A stretch of 64,000 bases of DNA from Brachionus plicatilis (taxonomy: Eukaryota > Rotifera > Eurotatoria > Ploima > Brachionidae), in NCBI GenBank assembly GCA_010279815.1, contig QEOQ01000345.1:317039-381038 (forward strand). The letters are read 5' to 3'. Shown here one piece after another: positions 32,810 to 42,987 of the stretch. Each line of letters opens with the position of its first letter. The first letter of the stretch is position 1. The notes beneath the pieces are model-generated. The model ran no database searches, was not told the DNA's origin, and saw only the letters and a program-made list of their open reading frames with translations. Position numbers and translations under genes: made by a program.

Positions 32810-33260
32810 AGTTCAAGCAAAGCTCTAACGAGCTATAGCAGTCGATTAAGTTTGCTTCGCTACCTATACGTCAATTTTCGCTATAAAGCTGTTTAGACTA
32901 ATTGCACTCACAATTTCCTCTAGCAACTTTTTCTAAACACGAACAACTCTGTTTGTAAAGAAATCTTGGATTACAATTCCTTACTCTTTCTCAAATCTAC
33001 AGGCTAGGGAACTAACCGCATCGCCCAACGCTGCACCTTTTCGATCTTGTTTTTATCTTTTTAAGTATTGACACCATCTGCTGATGGCTTATTTCAGATG
33101 AGGCAAGAGAAGTGAACATTATAAAGGCCTAATTATTTTTGTTGTAGGAAGTTTGGAAGATCTACGAATCATCCCCAAAATACGGTTTTTCTTCGTAATT
33201 AACTTATCTTTTTTTTGAGAATTGTTGTTCCAATTTAAAAAAGTTTTGAGGCTACTCTGA
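32810..33260 (-). pseudogene. Non-LTR retrotransposon relic, C-terminal reverse-transcriptase part
   Basis: Minus-strand fragments read KNRILGMIRRSSKLP and, in another frame, DKNKIEKVQRWAMRLVP. These match the RILGxIxR and IEKVQRRATRLIP signatures of the thumb region in CR1/L2/Jockey-type LINEs. Stops and frame changes are frequent. It is probably the continuation of the relic at 34690-35095, separated by the element at 33872-34670. Confidence 0.7.
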
Positions 33261-33871
33261 AGAGCATCAGATTCACATCAAAATGTATCCTATTTTGTCA
33301 TTGAATTTGATACAGAAGCCAAAAAAATTATTTTCTCGGCACTTTATAAATATTAAAATTTGGAGTTAATTCAAATATAATTTTCTAAAATTTTATTAAA
33401 TATTTGATTGAAATTGTCATTATATTTGAAAGCAAATATTAAATAGTTCGAAAAATTAAAAACCTTTTTAAAATCAAAATCTGTGTTTCTATTTTATTCG
33501 TTAAAAAAACTTTTGATGAAAACATATTGCTCATAAATAAATTTTATTTTAATTAAAAATATTAAAAAAATTTTTAAAATCAAAATATTTAGAACGAAAA
33601 AATTCGAAAGCAACAGGATAATTTCGATATTAATCACTATTTGTCATCATATAAAATTATCTTTAATTTAAAATTCTTTTTGATTGAGCTTAAAATTAAT
33701 TGCCAAGATTAAATTATAGAGTTAATCTTGGAATCCAATATTAAATTTTTAAAAATCATTTTTATCTAAATGAATCCAGATATCCGCTATGCTGTTGTTT
33801 AAAAACTTTTGTCTCGGGTTGCAACAAATTGTTATTTTTTCTTTTAAATTAATCTCTATTACCAAAATTTC

Positions 33872-34670
33872 TTGGCATCTTGAAGTTGATGATCAATTCA
33901 AAATATCATTTCAATTCAAGTTTATCTTTGGATATTAGAATAAATCTTTGTATTAATTTGTAATGTTACATGCTTTACATACAATGTAGATTTAGAAAAT
34001 AAAAAAAATTGAAAAAACATTTTCTCAATCCATTGATAAAATCGATTTTTAATTTATTAAACTGATTTTGTTGTTTTTGTAAAATTTTTTATTTGAATTT
34101 CATTTTAAATTTAATTTTGAATGCTAAACAAAAATACTTTTGAAACAAAAATTTTAAAAAAATCAGTTTAAACATTTAAATATGAATTTTTCCATTCTTT
34201 TTAAATCTACATTGCATGTAAAGCATGTTGCATTACAATAGTTTTAATCTCTCGTGAATAAAAATACTTTTGTTGTCTAAAAATAAGTAAATTTAAAATA
34301 AGTTTTTAAAAAAATAATCTATAATAAAGAAAAAAATTTCGTTAAGTGTAAATAATGTTAAATACTTTTATATAAAAAAATTGTATAATTTTATCTTTAT
34401 TCTCTTTTCTAAACCGTTTAGACGACTAAATAAAGCAATGATCCTCTTGGTTTCGTACCATATTGACAATCTGATTTTCATCAATACAATGGAGATGTTA
34501 AATATAACTAATTTTGTTTCATGAAAGTATTTTAAGAGAAGTGAGATTTTTTGGTGATAAAAAAAGTAAATTTAGTGCTAAAAAGAATTTTAATATCCTT
34601 TATATATCTAAGGGTAAACTTTTCGAATTGAAATGATTTTTTGAATTGATCATCAACTTCAAGGTGCCAA
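33872..34670. mobile_element. MITE with TTGGCA ends (family copy 2), inserted in a LINE relic
   Basis: Inverted repeats of about 65 bp: TTGGCATCTTGAAGTTGATG on the left and the complement of TTGGCACCTTGAAGTTGATG on the right, followed inward by GATCAATTCAAAAxATCATT. Inner blocks around ATGCTTTACATACAATGTAG (33969) and TACATTGCATGTAAAGCATG (34207) are also inverted with respect to each other. There is no coding region. Relatives lie at 14069-14861 and around 36364-36600. Confidence 0.82.
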
Positions 34671-34689
34671 TTTCTTAGTATATTGGTGG

Positions 34690-35095
34690 CGCGTGGCATT
34701 CAATGTACCCCTTTTAAGTTTCAGATTCAAATATTTGAAACATATCTCCTTTTATTTTCTAGTAGGTAGCGTGATGAGTCTTAGTTCGCTACATCTCTGT
34801 TCGTAATTTAATCCTAGCGTGCATATGCCCTTATCAGTGAATCGGTTTAAAGCTGCATCAATGGTTATTTCTTAAATTGAGCGTTTTGAAGCTTGCTTTT
34901 GGACTGTTCTTCTCGATGCACATTATATTTCATTTAAATGGAAATTGTAGTGTATTTTAGGTTTAATCTTAGCTTAAAAATTTTGTATCGTCCGCGCAAA
35001 TTTAAATGAAAATTACAAATAATGTAAGACCGATAACAGAGTCTAGCGGAAGACCTTTTAAGAAGGGAGTCAGTAGGATTCATGTCGTTCAAAGA
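34690..35095 (-). pseudogene. Non-LTR retrotransposon relic, reverse-transcriptase palm
   Basis: The minus strand reads GLPLDSVIGLTLFVIFI, a decayed version of the GxPQGSVLGPLLFLIYI motif of LINE reverse transcriptases, then ICADDTKFL, the decayed FADDTKL box with the catalytic Asp pair. A stop separates them and the short spacer usually found there is missing. Downstream matches are weaker. With 32810-33260 it represents one truncated CR1/L2/Jockey-type copy. Confidence 0.75.
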
Positions 35096-35187
35096 CAACT
35101 GTATTAGTTATGTTTGTTAAAAATGATATTATCCATTTTTAAAGTTGACTTTGGTGCATTCATTACTACAAAAATAAAATCTTATAA

Positions 35188-35208
35188 TAACCACTAGACC
35201 ATATGAGA
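35188..35208 (-). pseudogene. tRNA-Glu 5'-end fragment (21 bp)
   Basis: TAACCACTAGACCATATGAGA is the complement of the first 21 nt of the local tRNA-Glu with one change. Its 5' flank matches those of the tRNAs at 24273 and 25840. It sits 142 bp after the stop of family member D, exactly where the other units have an intact tRNA, so the rest of this tRNA was deleted. Confidence 0.8.
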
Positions 35209-35350
35209 ATACATTTATACAGTGCAGATAGTTTCCATTGAAATTGTAAAAAAAATCTGGTTTAATTTTTATTTTATCAATACATACAAAAACAAAAAAA
35301 TTTTTTGCACTTTTTGAAAGTCAAATTTATTTTTCGATTGTAATATTGGT

Positions 35351-35692
35351 TTAGTATGGGAGCCCGCCGAATGGAGGAGGCATGCCTATTGGAGGACCAC
35401 CGTATGGAGACAGACCCATTGGAGCACCACCGTATGGAGACAGACCCATTGGAGCACTGCCGTATGGAGACAGACCCATTGGAGCACCGCCGTATGGAGA
35501 CAGACCCATTGGAGCACCGCCGTATGGAGACAGACCCATTGGAGCACCGCCGTATGGAGACAGACCCATTGGAGCACCACCGTATGGAGACAGACCTATT
35601 GGTGCACCACCGTATGGAGAACCATATTGTTGGGATGGATCAACTGGAACTACTGGAATGCAGCATTTGTTTTTACTTTTTCCACAACCCAT
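35351..35692 (-). CDS. Small Met-Gly-Cys / SPYGG-repeat protein, family member D (longest)
   Basis: The 113-residue protein begins MGCGKSKNKCCIPVV and PVDPSQQYGSPYGG, then about seven units of GGAPMGLSPY and ends PFGGLPY. The in-frame Met further upstream (35770) is not used in the paralogues and its residues overlap the conserved 5' untranslated region, so I start at 35692. Head and tail are almost identical to member C; the gain is in the 30-bp repeat array. The TATA box lies at 35782-35789. Confidence 0.82.
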   Translation of the reverse strand: MGCGKSKNKCCIPVVPVDPSQQYGSPYGGAPIGLSPYGGAPMGLSPYGGAPMGLSPYGGAPMGLSPYGGAPMGLSPYGSAPMGLSPYGGAPMGLSPYGGPPIGMPPPFGGLPY

Positions 35693-35781
35693 TTTCTTTG
35701 CTTTAATAATTTTGTTTTTTGCTATTATTAATTTTGTATTTTTGTCAAATTGATGAGTTTGCAATAACAAGTTGTCTAGTT

Positions 35782-35812
35782 TTTATATACAATACAAATA
35801 ATTGAAGCGTTT
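35782..35812 (-). promoter_or_regulatory. TATA box and conserved upstream motif, family member D
   Basis: TATATAAA with the AACGCTTCAATTATTTGTA block immediately upstream, as in the three paralogues. Confidence 0.7.
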
Positions 35813-36629
35813 TGTAAAATAATTATGTAAGCATTCATTTGTTAAAGAATTTAATATATAGGCTTTTGTCTCCCATCAATTGAAATTCTAGACGAATTTT
35901 ATTTTAGATTTTTTATTTGTATGATATTTTCAAAAAAAACGAATTTTTTTTTTTCATATTTTATTTTAAAGGTGGGCTAGCTGGACATTTTTCAGTTTGT
36001 CACAAAAAAATAATGCAAATTTTTGCGACTAGTTCAAGTTTGAGGTTTTACATGAAAAATGTAAAGATTCAAAAATTAGAAATATAATCAAAAGTTTTTA
36101 TTCCTAAAATCTTAAAAGGCCAACTCTCAGTCGGCATTTGGAAATCCAAACTTGCGAAAGACAGGTTTACTGCTAAATATAATCTGAATGCATTAATAAA
36201 AATATTTGCGTTCACACTTAGAAATCACTTTTACCATCGAGCCTGGCCAAACATGAACTTTCCAACAAGTAAATTAAAATAATGAAAATCTAATATCATA
36301 AAAGACCATAAATTGTTAAGTTAAAGGATAGTTTAAATTTACAGGAAAAAAAATATTTAAGATCTGGCGAATTGAAGTTGAAAATCAAATTTTAAGATCA
36401 AAACGATCATCTAAAATTTTTTAAACTTAATTGAAATTGTAATTATTTTGATAATTTTTAATAAAAAGAAACAATTCCTAGATATTGTATGTCTTGGTTA
36501 ATGGTTAATTGCCAAATCAACATGATCGACCTCTAATTTATTTAACAAAAACAATCAATACTTTAAATAATTCAGGTTAAGTTGATTCAGAAATTCATAT
36601 TCGTAACTTCATATTAGTCATATTCATAT
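35813..36629. other. Intergenic DNA with a partial TTGGCA-family MITE
   Basis: From 36364 (TGGCGAATTGAAGTTGAAAA) to about 36600 the sequence follows the left half of the element at 14069-14861, including AATTCCTAGATATTG-like and AACAATCAATA blocks; no right end was found. At 36120-36290 (+) a 50-codon open stretch of ordinary complexity (QLSVGIWKSKLAKDRF on) might be a decayed exon; I cannot identify it. Confidence 0.45.
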
Positions 36630-36731
36630 TAGTCCTGATGAAGCAGGTATTGATAAAAAATTTAAGTCAAGTCATAACTTTGACTTAAATTTTTGTGACT
36701 TAGACTTAAAACTGTGACTTATAAACAAGTT
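36630..36731. repeat. Interspersed 'CAAGTC/GTGACTT' repeat, copy 2
   Basis: AGTCCTGATGAAGCAGGTAT followed by AAATTTTTGTGACTTAGACT and GTGACTTATAAACAAG matches 18841-18933 in the same orientation. Confidence 0.7.
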
Positions 36732-36814
36732 TGAATAAAAACAATGTAAATTTTCAAATAAATGATTCGAAATTTAAATTTATTACAAAAAAAAACATGC
36801 TTGCAAAAAAATAT

Positions 36815-36900
36815 ATTATTATCATTATTATTATTATTATAAAAAAGCTACAGCAAGACTAGCTTGCGGAGGCAGCGTACATGAGAGGTCGCCTATGGTA
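36815..36900 (-). mobile_element. LINE 3' end with (TAA)n tail
   Basis: On the minus strand GCAAGCTAGTCTTGCTGTAG is followed by a T run and (ATA)n microsatellite. The same layout, CTTGCxGTAGTTT plus a trinucleotide tail, is seen at 63420-63480 (minus) and, related, at 40965-41033 (plus). CR1/L2-type LINEs often end in such short repeats and are 5'-truncated. Confidence 0.55.
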
Positions 36901-36964
36901 GCTCGTTGCACATAATGAGATAAAACACTGATAGAAATATACAATAAAAATTTTAGGGTTAAAA

Positions 36965-37135
36965 AGGTTATTAATTTTTACAATTAATTTTACAGTATTT
37001 TCCAGTAATACTGAAATACTGATTATCAGCTCCAGTCAGTAGCAATATTTTAACGATCAGTATCAGTAACAATATCAGTAATACTGAATACTGAAATATA
37101 CTGATACTGATCAGTATAATACTGTCAGTATCCCA
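36965..37135. repeat. CAGTAT-type self-complementary satellite
   Basis: Irregular units of (A)TACTGA and its complement TCAGTAT alternate in both orientations (for example ATACTGATACTGATCAGTAT near 37092). The result is a quasi-palindromic tract with no coding content. Confidence 0.75.
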
Positions 37136-37139
37136 AGTC

Positions 37140-38720
37140 TGCCTAGATGCATTGAAATCTAGTTACATATACAAAGTTATTAATAATTTTCTATTTCATT
37201 ATAAGTACAGTCTGTAAATTATAAAAAGAAAATGAAAAAAAATACAACATTATTCCAAATAGATATTCCTCCTCCATTTCTCAAATTTTTAAACATTTAC
37301 TTATTTATTTTTTAATATTTCCTTTAACTTATCTCAAATTAGATGAACAAATCTCACTATAAAATAAACTAGCTTTTTTGAATTTTGTAAACAAAACTTC
37401 TTTTAATTTTAGTTTTTTTGTTTATAGAATAGTAAAAAGACACTAAAACAATTATCTAGAAAAAACAATTCTAGTTTAATTATCAAATAATAACCATAAC
37501 CAATTGGCCATAACTAAAACCATAAGCTGACAAAGTGCAGCGTTATTAATTGCACTCACACTACTATTACTACTACAGCTATAAATATTGTTTAAAAAAT
37601 TGAAATGAATTTTAAAAATCCAAAAAAACTTTGAATTTTTTAACAAGAATTTAAATATATGGTCAAAAATTAAATAAATGAATCCTAAGTTGAGAGTTTA
37701 TTTATTGTAATTTAATAATTTCGATTTTGTAAATATACTTAGATAATTAAATTAGATATTTATTTCTAATTTCTTTTTTTGATGTTTACTTCATTTAAAA
37801 CAATTTGTTTGCAAAAAATATATAAAAATAATAAAAAGATTAATTAAAAAATTTTATAACTTAAGAAAATTTAAAATAAAATTCTATTATAAGAATAAAA
37901 GCCAATAAAATCTTAATCTTATTGATGATTTTTCTATAAAATAAATTTAAATAAAAGCATCACTCAAAGTTTTGCTTACCAAAGCAAAAAAGAATGGTCG
38001 AGATTCAGTTGAAATTGGGGATTTATCAATCACATAGATAGTGGATATAGCTGAAACGGATACGAATAGTATTACTCGTTTTTCGAAAAATTTAATTCCG
38101 AAAAAGAAATTTTTTCTCTATAAAATTCAAAAAAATATTATTTTTAAAAAGTTTTTTTTTCTAAATTTTCATTTAAAACTTAATAATTTTTCTCTCTTCA
38201 TTTGAATAGATATAGTATACAAAATCATAAAGAACCTGGGCTTTTAATTTTTAAAGATTACCCGAATATTACCAAAAAAAGACAGTCCAATAAAAAAAAA
38301 AACTGTTGAACTTTTTGTGACTGACTGTTAACATTAAATAATATATATTAAACAACATTTTATTTCTCAATTTTTTATTATTTATATTCAAATGAATTAT
38401 TTAAATTACATTTGATTTTATTTTTTTTATTTTTTATTTATAAGCATCAAACAAAAATATCAAATTTTGAAGGAAAGGAATTTTAATCGAGAAATTAAGC
38501 TGGCATATTTTAATGAAATATGAATTTAATTTTCATTAATTTTGATCTTATGGGATCACTAGAGAAAAGATATTAAAATATCAAATTTTTAAATAAAAAA
38601 TCAATTTTGATTCCATTATTTGTGAAATTTTAAAATGATTAAATTTATGTATCAAAATTTTATAGGTATAAAAGGAACTGTTTTCTAAATAAATATATAT
38701 ATATTAAAAATTTATTTAGA
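37140..38720. other. AT-rich intergenic DNA upstream of the G-gamma gene
   Basis: No gene or repeat pair was recognised. A short (TA)n stretch at about 38690-38702 and a T-rich tract ending TTTAG just before the G-gamma ATG could be a 3' splice acceptor (a 5' non-coding exon, or trans-splicing). Confidence 0.4.
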
Positions 38721-38933
38721 ATGTCGAACCAAGCAGCAAATCTACTGAATTTGAGGAAAACAGTCCAACAATTTAGACGAGAAGCCGCAATTGATCGTAA
38801 AAAAGTTAGTTTTGTGTGCAAAGAACTCATCAATTATTGTGAGACTAACAAAAAAAATGATGTTTTGGTGCATGGTTTTAAGTCACAAAAACAAAATCCT
38901 TTTAGAGAAGAAACTGGATGCACTTTTTTTTAA
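38721..38933 (+). CDS. Heterotrimeric G protein gamma subunit
   Basis: The 70-residue single-exon protein matches G-gamma: an N-terminal coiled-coil helix (LLNLRKTVQQFRREAAIDRK) that pairs with G-beta, a second helix (VSFVCKELINYCE), the conserved NPF (59-61) and a C-terminal CAAX box CTFF (Cys67) for prenylation. Phe at the last position suggests farnesylation or ambiguous prenyl choice, in contrast to the Leu that favours geranylgeranylation. Length is typical (68-75). Polyadenylation signals follow within about 40 bp. The TTTAG-A-ATG context suggests an acceptor directly before the start. Confidence 0.96.
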   Translation: MSNQAANLLNLRKTVQQFRREAAIDRKKVSFVCKELINYCETNKKNDVLVHGFKSQKQNPFREETGCTFF

Positions 38934-39374
38934 ATAATTATTAATTTAATAAAACTAGATTGAATAAAAAATTTTAAAATTATTTCTTTCCATCCAGAAT
39001 TTTAGACTGAAAAAAAAGCCTCGAGTCTCCGTTTAATGCATCGAGCTATCATTTGAGTCTTTGGATAGTTCTTTTTAATAGAAATGTTACTTGTAACTAA
39101 GAAGAAATATTTAAAAAAAAAACAATACCTTAACATTGATTAAATATTTAAAAAAGAAACATATTAAATTTTTATTGTTGAAATATAAAAAAATGATATT
39201 TGAATTCCTTATATTCAATCCTAGGAGAAGATTTTTAAAATTAAATGTTTTCATGCTTTTGAAAATGTTTGTCAACTTAAGAAATTTAATACTTTTCTAA
39301 AAAAATTAGCTTATAAAAATTAGCAATAAATTCATGTAAGATAGTTACGGGATTAGAAAAATTTTAAATTAAAA

Positions 39375-39722
39375 ATGAAAATTTTGATTATATTAATAAT
39401 TGTCAAACTTTTCCTAGCCATCAATGGTGCTTCTGACACAACTTTTGCCGATACATTTGGAAATGAAACAAATTCAAATTCATCAAATGATACAGTCCAA
39501 ATCAATGATTCAACTTCTGAAATTTATTTAACAAATGTCGATTCAAATGATGTAAACACTACAAGTTGGGATATTTCAGCAGTTTACAAAAGTTCTCTTC
39601 AACCAGATACTGAAAAGACAACTACAATGTCACAAAACAGCAACAATCAAAAGCAATGCAAAATTTCAATTTTGATTGTTTTGGTCGTAACATCGTTGGT
39701 GTTATTACCGGACTTTATATAA
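39375..39722 (+). CDS. Small secreted, possibly GPI-anchored Ser/Thr/Asn-rich protein
   Basis: The 115-residue frame has a clear signal peptide (MKILIILIIVKLFLAINGA), a polar middle rich in Asn, Ser, Thr and Asp with several N-glycosylation sequons (NSS, NDT, NDS, NTT), and a hydrophobic C-terminus (SILIVLVVTSLVLLPDFI) after a single Cys. A signal peptide at one end and a hydrophobic tail at the other are the pattern of a GPI-anchored or single-pass cell-surface mini-protein. No homologue is recognised. Frame and composition stand out from the surrounding AT-rich DNA. Confidence 0.65.
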   Translation: MKILIILIIVKLFLAINGASDTTFADTFGNETNSNSSNDTVQINDSTSEIYLTNVDSNDVNTTSWDISAVYKSSLQPDTEKTTTMSQNSNNQKQCKISILIVLVVTSLVLLPDFI

Positions 39723-41709
39723 TAAAATGAGTTGTATCAATCTGCTTATTTATTTGCTTTTAAAAACAGCAAAAAATTTAATAAATTTTAAAAATAATAA
39801 TTTTTTTTTGCGAAAAGAAAATACATTTTCTAAATTTATTGAAAATTAATTTTTAATTTTGGTATACAGTTTATGTCAAAATTAGAACAAAAGAAACATC
39901 GCAGCTGGCTTTCGAAAGCTTAACTAAGAGATAAATAAATAAAAGAAAATTTAAAAAATTTTATTATAATAAAAAGCTTAGAATAAAATTTTTTTTTCAT
40001 TCTAAAATTGAAAATTCACATATTGAGTGATCAAAATTAAAATAAAGAAAAGCAAAATTCATTTGTCGTTTAGGAATATTTTTTCTATAATTTAGATCGA
40101 ATACCAAAAATTCAAAATAAAAAAGTAGAATTTTAAAGTTATTTCCCCTACAAAAAAAATAAAAAAATTACAATAAAATTAAAAAAAAAACAACTTATAA
40201 TTTTAGTTTTTTTTTTCTTTATGGTTTCATTAAATTCTAATTTTTTAATTAATTGTTTTTTTTTTGCCTAGAATGAGTTAATGCATAACTAAAATAGACT
40301 CAAATAAAGATTTATTAAGCTATATAATAATATCCCGAGCAGTAGTGCTATTAAGCACTCTGTGCTTGACAGTTTTATAATTTGAAATGAAAAGGATAAA
40401 TAATTTTAATTAATTTAAACTAAGGTGATGACTTGAGATATAATTTTGAAGTTGAAAAAAATGTGGAAGAAAGATTTTATAAATTTTCTGATAAAATTCT
40501 AGACGTCTCTGGTAAGACAAATGAATTCAAATCCAAAAAGTTGATTTTATGACAATAATTTTATCATGAACTTCAATTTACCAATTGGTGTGATATTTGT
40601 CATTTAGGGCTCTTTACTAAAGTTAAAAGTGACGAAAATTTTCTTGATATTCTAATAATCATAATCTTTAAAATAATATTTGTCAAAATAAAAAATTAAG
40701 TTTTTTTGTATTTATTATGTTTGCCTGATTTTTCAGAAATTAAAATTTTATTAATTGAAACCTTTAAAATAATGATGGTTTCAGCAAATTGAATGGCAGA
40801 ATCCACATATTCAAATGAGGTTGTTAATGCTAAATCTAAAAATAAAAGATATTAAAAACAAAAGATAACTTTCTGAAACAAAAATAATTAATTTTTTTTT
40901 ATAACCATAATTTTTTTTATAACCATAATTTTTTTTCTAAGACATATTGTAAAATCAGACAGCTATCATAGCAAGACTAGATGTAAAATTTCTTCGTTAT
41001 TTAGCCTGCTGTATCTTTATTATTATTATTAATTTTTAAGTAATTATATTTATAATTAGAAAAGCATGCTGGTTGTAGGGATACTTAAGGTGATGCATTA
41101 GTAAAATAACAAATTAAGTTTAGTTTCCCGATCATGCAACCCAAATGTCGTTCTCGTAAAGTTCTAATAATAGGTCTAACAAGAGTTGTTTACAAGTCAA
41201 AAGTCTCAAATCAAGTCCAAGTCCGGACTTCTAATAAAAATTCAAAAATTTTAATATTAAATTTTATATTTTTTTATATGGTTTCATCACTTAATTTAGC
41301 ATATTTTAAATTTAAAACATTTTATTGATTTAAATTGAAAATTTTAGATAAAAAAATCATCAAAAAAGGAGGGTGTAAGAAAACCATGTAAATTTCGCCC
41401 CCATTTTAAACTGGGAGCATTATAGTCAAAATAAATTTTTTTTAATTTTTCTAAAAGCTAACTGTCTAACTTAAATTTTCTGAAAATTTGAAAATATAAA
41501 AATAGACACTTTCTGAGATATTCGTTTTAAAAAAATCTAAATAAAACTACAATTTTAAAAGAAAAATAATCAAACTTTATGAAAACTTAATTAAATTTAA
41601 AAATTCTCATGGAAACCATGTGATTGTATTAAAAAAATACAAAACTGAATTTAGAATTTTTTTAAATTACTTAAAAATTTGAAAAAATACAAAACATCGC
41701 AAGCTAAAA
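39723..41709. other. AT-rich intergenic DNA with one LINE-like tail
   Basis: At 40965-41033 (+) a segment with AGCAAGACTAG and TTTAGCCTGCTGTATC ends in (TTA)n, like the LINE tails at 36815 and 63420. The 64-codon frame at 41134-41328 runs through CAAGTC-type repeat sequence and is not believed. No other feature was found. Confidence 0.45.
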
Positions 41710-42712
41710 ATGGGAAAAACAAATGAAAGACTCTCAGAAAAATTTCCAAAATGCAATCAAGTTAGATTTAAAGATTTGCCTCGTAATCGATATTTCGAAT
41801 TGTCATCGAATGAAACTGTTGAAATCGCCAATTTATTCAAATCAAATGTTATTTTATCCAAAAAAGACCTAATTTGTAATAATTTCTACAATAAAGCATT
41901 TAATCTATTCAAAATTCAATCAAAGATAAGTAATGAATCTGTATCTTCTACAGTAGTTCCTGATCGACTTTTAGTTGAAACCTCAAGTCCTTGATTTTTA
42001 AACACCCAGGAAACAATTATAGAAGATATTCAGGAAAATGAATTTTCTGCTGGCATTAAGGATGAGATCTCAGATGATATAAAAATTTGTTCAAAAGAAG
42101 AAAACACTGAGTCTGAAGAATCCCAATTTATTTATATCAATTTGCCAAAATCATTTAGTAGTCATAAAAATTCCGTTATATGTCGCAATAATTGTAAAAA
42201 ACTCCATTAATTCAATCAGAAGCTAGAATACAAGCTCTTCTTTCAAAAAATGTTTTCATTCCTAGAGGCAGCCGCACATGCCAGTCACATTTAAATGAAG
42301 CTGGTTCTTTCAAAAATGACCATCTTGATTTAATTAAAATATCAAAATATGAATCAAAGATTAATCGTGTATCTGCTAATGACTTGATAAAAACTTTAAT
42401 AGAGACATAAAAAAAAAGAGTTTATTTTGTGAGTTTTCTGATCCATCTAAAATCGATAACGATACATGTAAAAATACAACTGGATTCAATAAAGAAGAAT
42501 TTAATATAATTTGTAGCTACCTTGATGAAATGAAAGACTCTCAAGTGCGAACAAAATCACAGGCCCTTGCTTTTTTTCTTTTTTTGCTAAAAACTGGAAT
42601 GACTCAAAGTGTAATCAAGACCCATTTTAGATTAAATGAAAGAGTTGAATGGGTTAAACAAAATACCGAAATTGCTAAAAAACTTTATGGTCTAAAAGAT
42701 GATAATTTAGTA
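41710..42712 (+). pseudogene. DDE transposase, N-terminal half (split element)
   Basis: From MGKTNERLSE the frame runs to a stop at 41992, then resumes through several stops and one-base shifts. Recognisable blocks are SVICRNNC, EARIQALLSKNVFIPRGSR with a TCQSHLN (zinc-binding Cys/His pattern), the GFNKEEFNIICSYL region, KSQALAFFLFLLKTGM and NTEIAKKLYGLKDDNLV. This arrangement fits the N-terminal half of a large DDE (DDE_Tnp_4-like) transposase widespread in invertebrates. The frame ends abruptly at 42712 at a TA, precisely where the Tc1-like end CAGTACAATCC begins. The missing C-terminal half lies inverted at 46079-47262. Confidence 0.75.
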
Positions 42713-42987
42713 CAGTACAATCCAAAATAGAGTTAACGAAAACTTGCTCAATGTTTACACATTGTACAAGCAGATTATATACTATTTCGGAGCAAAACTA
42801 AAGCAGAACAAGAACAAAACCAAAGCAGCACCAAAATCAAAACAAAACAAAACATAACACACTATACAAAACAAAAAATTAGAAGATAGTTTTGATTTGT
42901 GCATCAAAAAAAAAATATTAACACGAGACTTTTAATTTTTTTTTTTGCATTTTGAAGTCTTTTTAAAATTTTTAAAGTCTTAAAGAA

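Noticed and set aside
35356..35753. Plus-strand and alternative minus-strand frames across the family D repeat array
   Set aside because: Same artefact of the 30-bp repeat; no conserved start or promoter on that strand.
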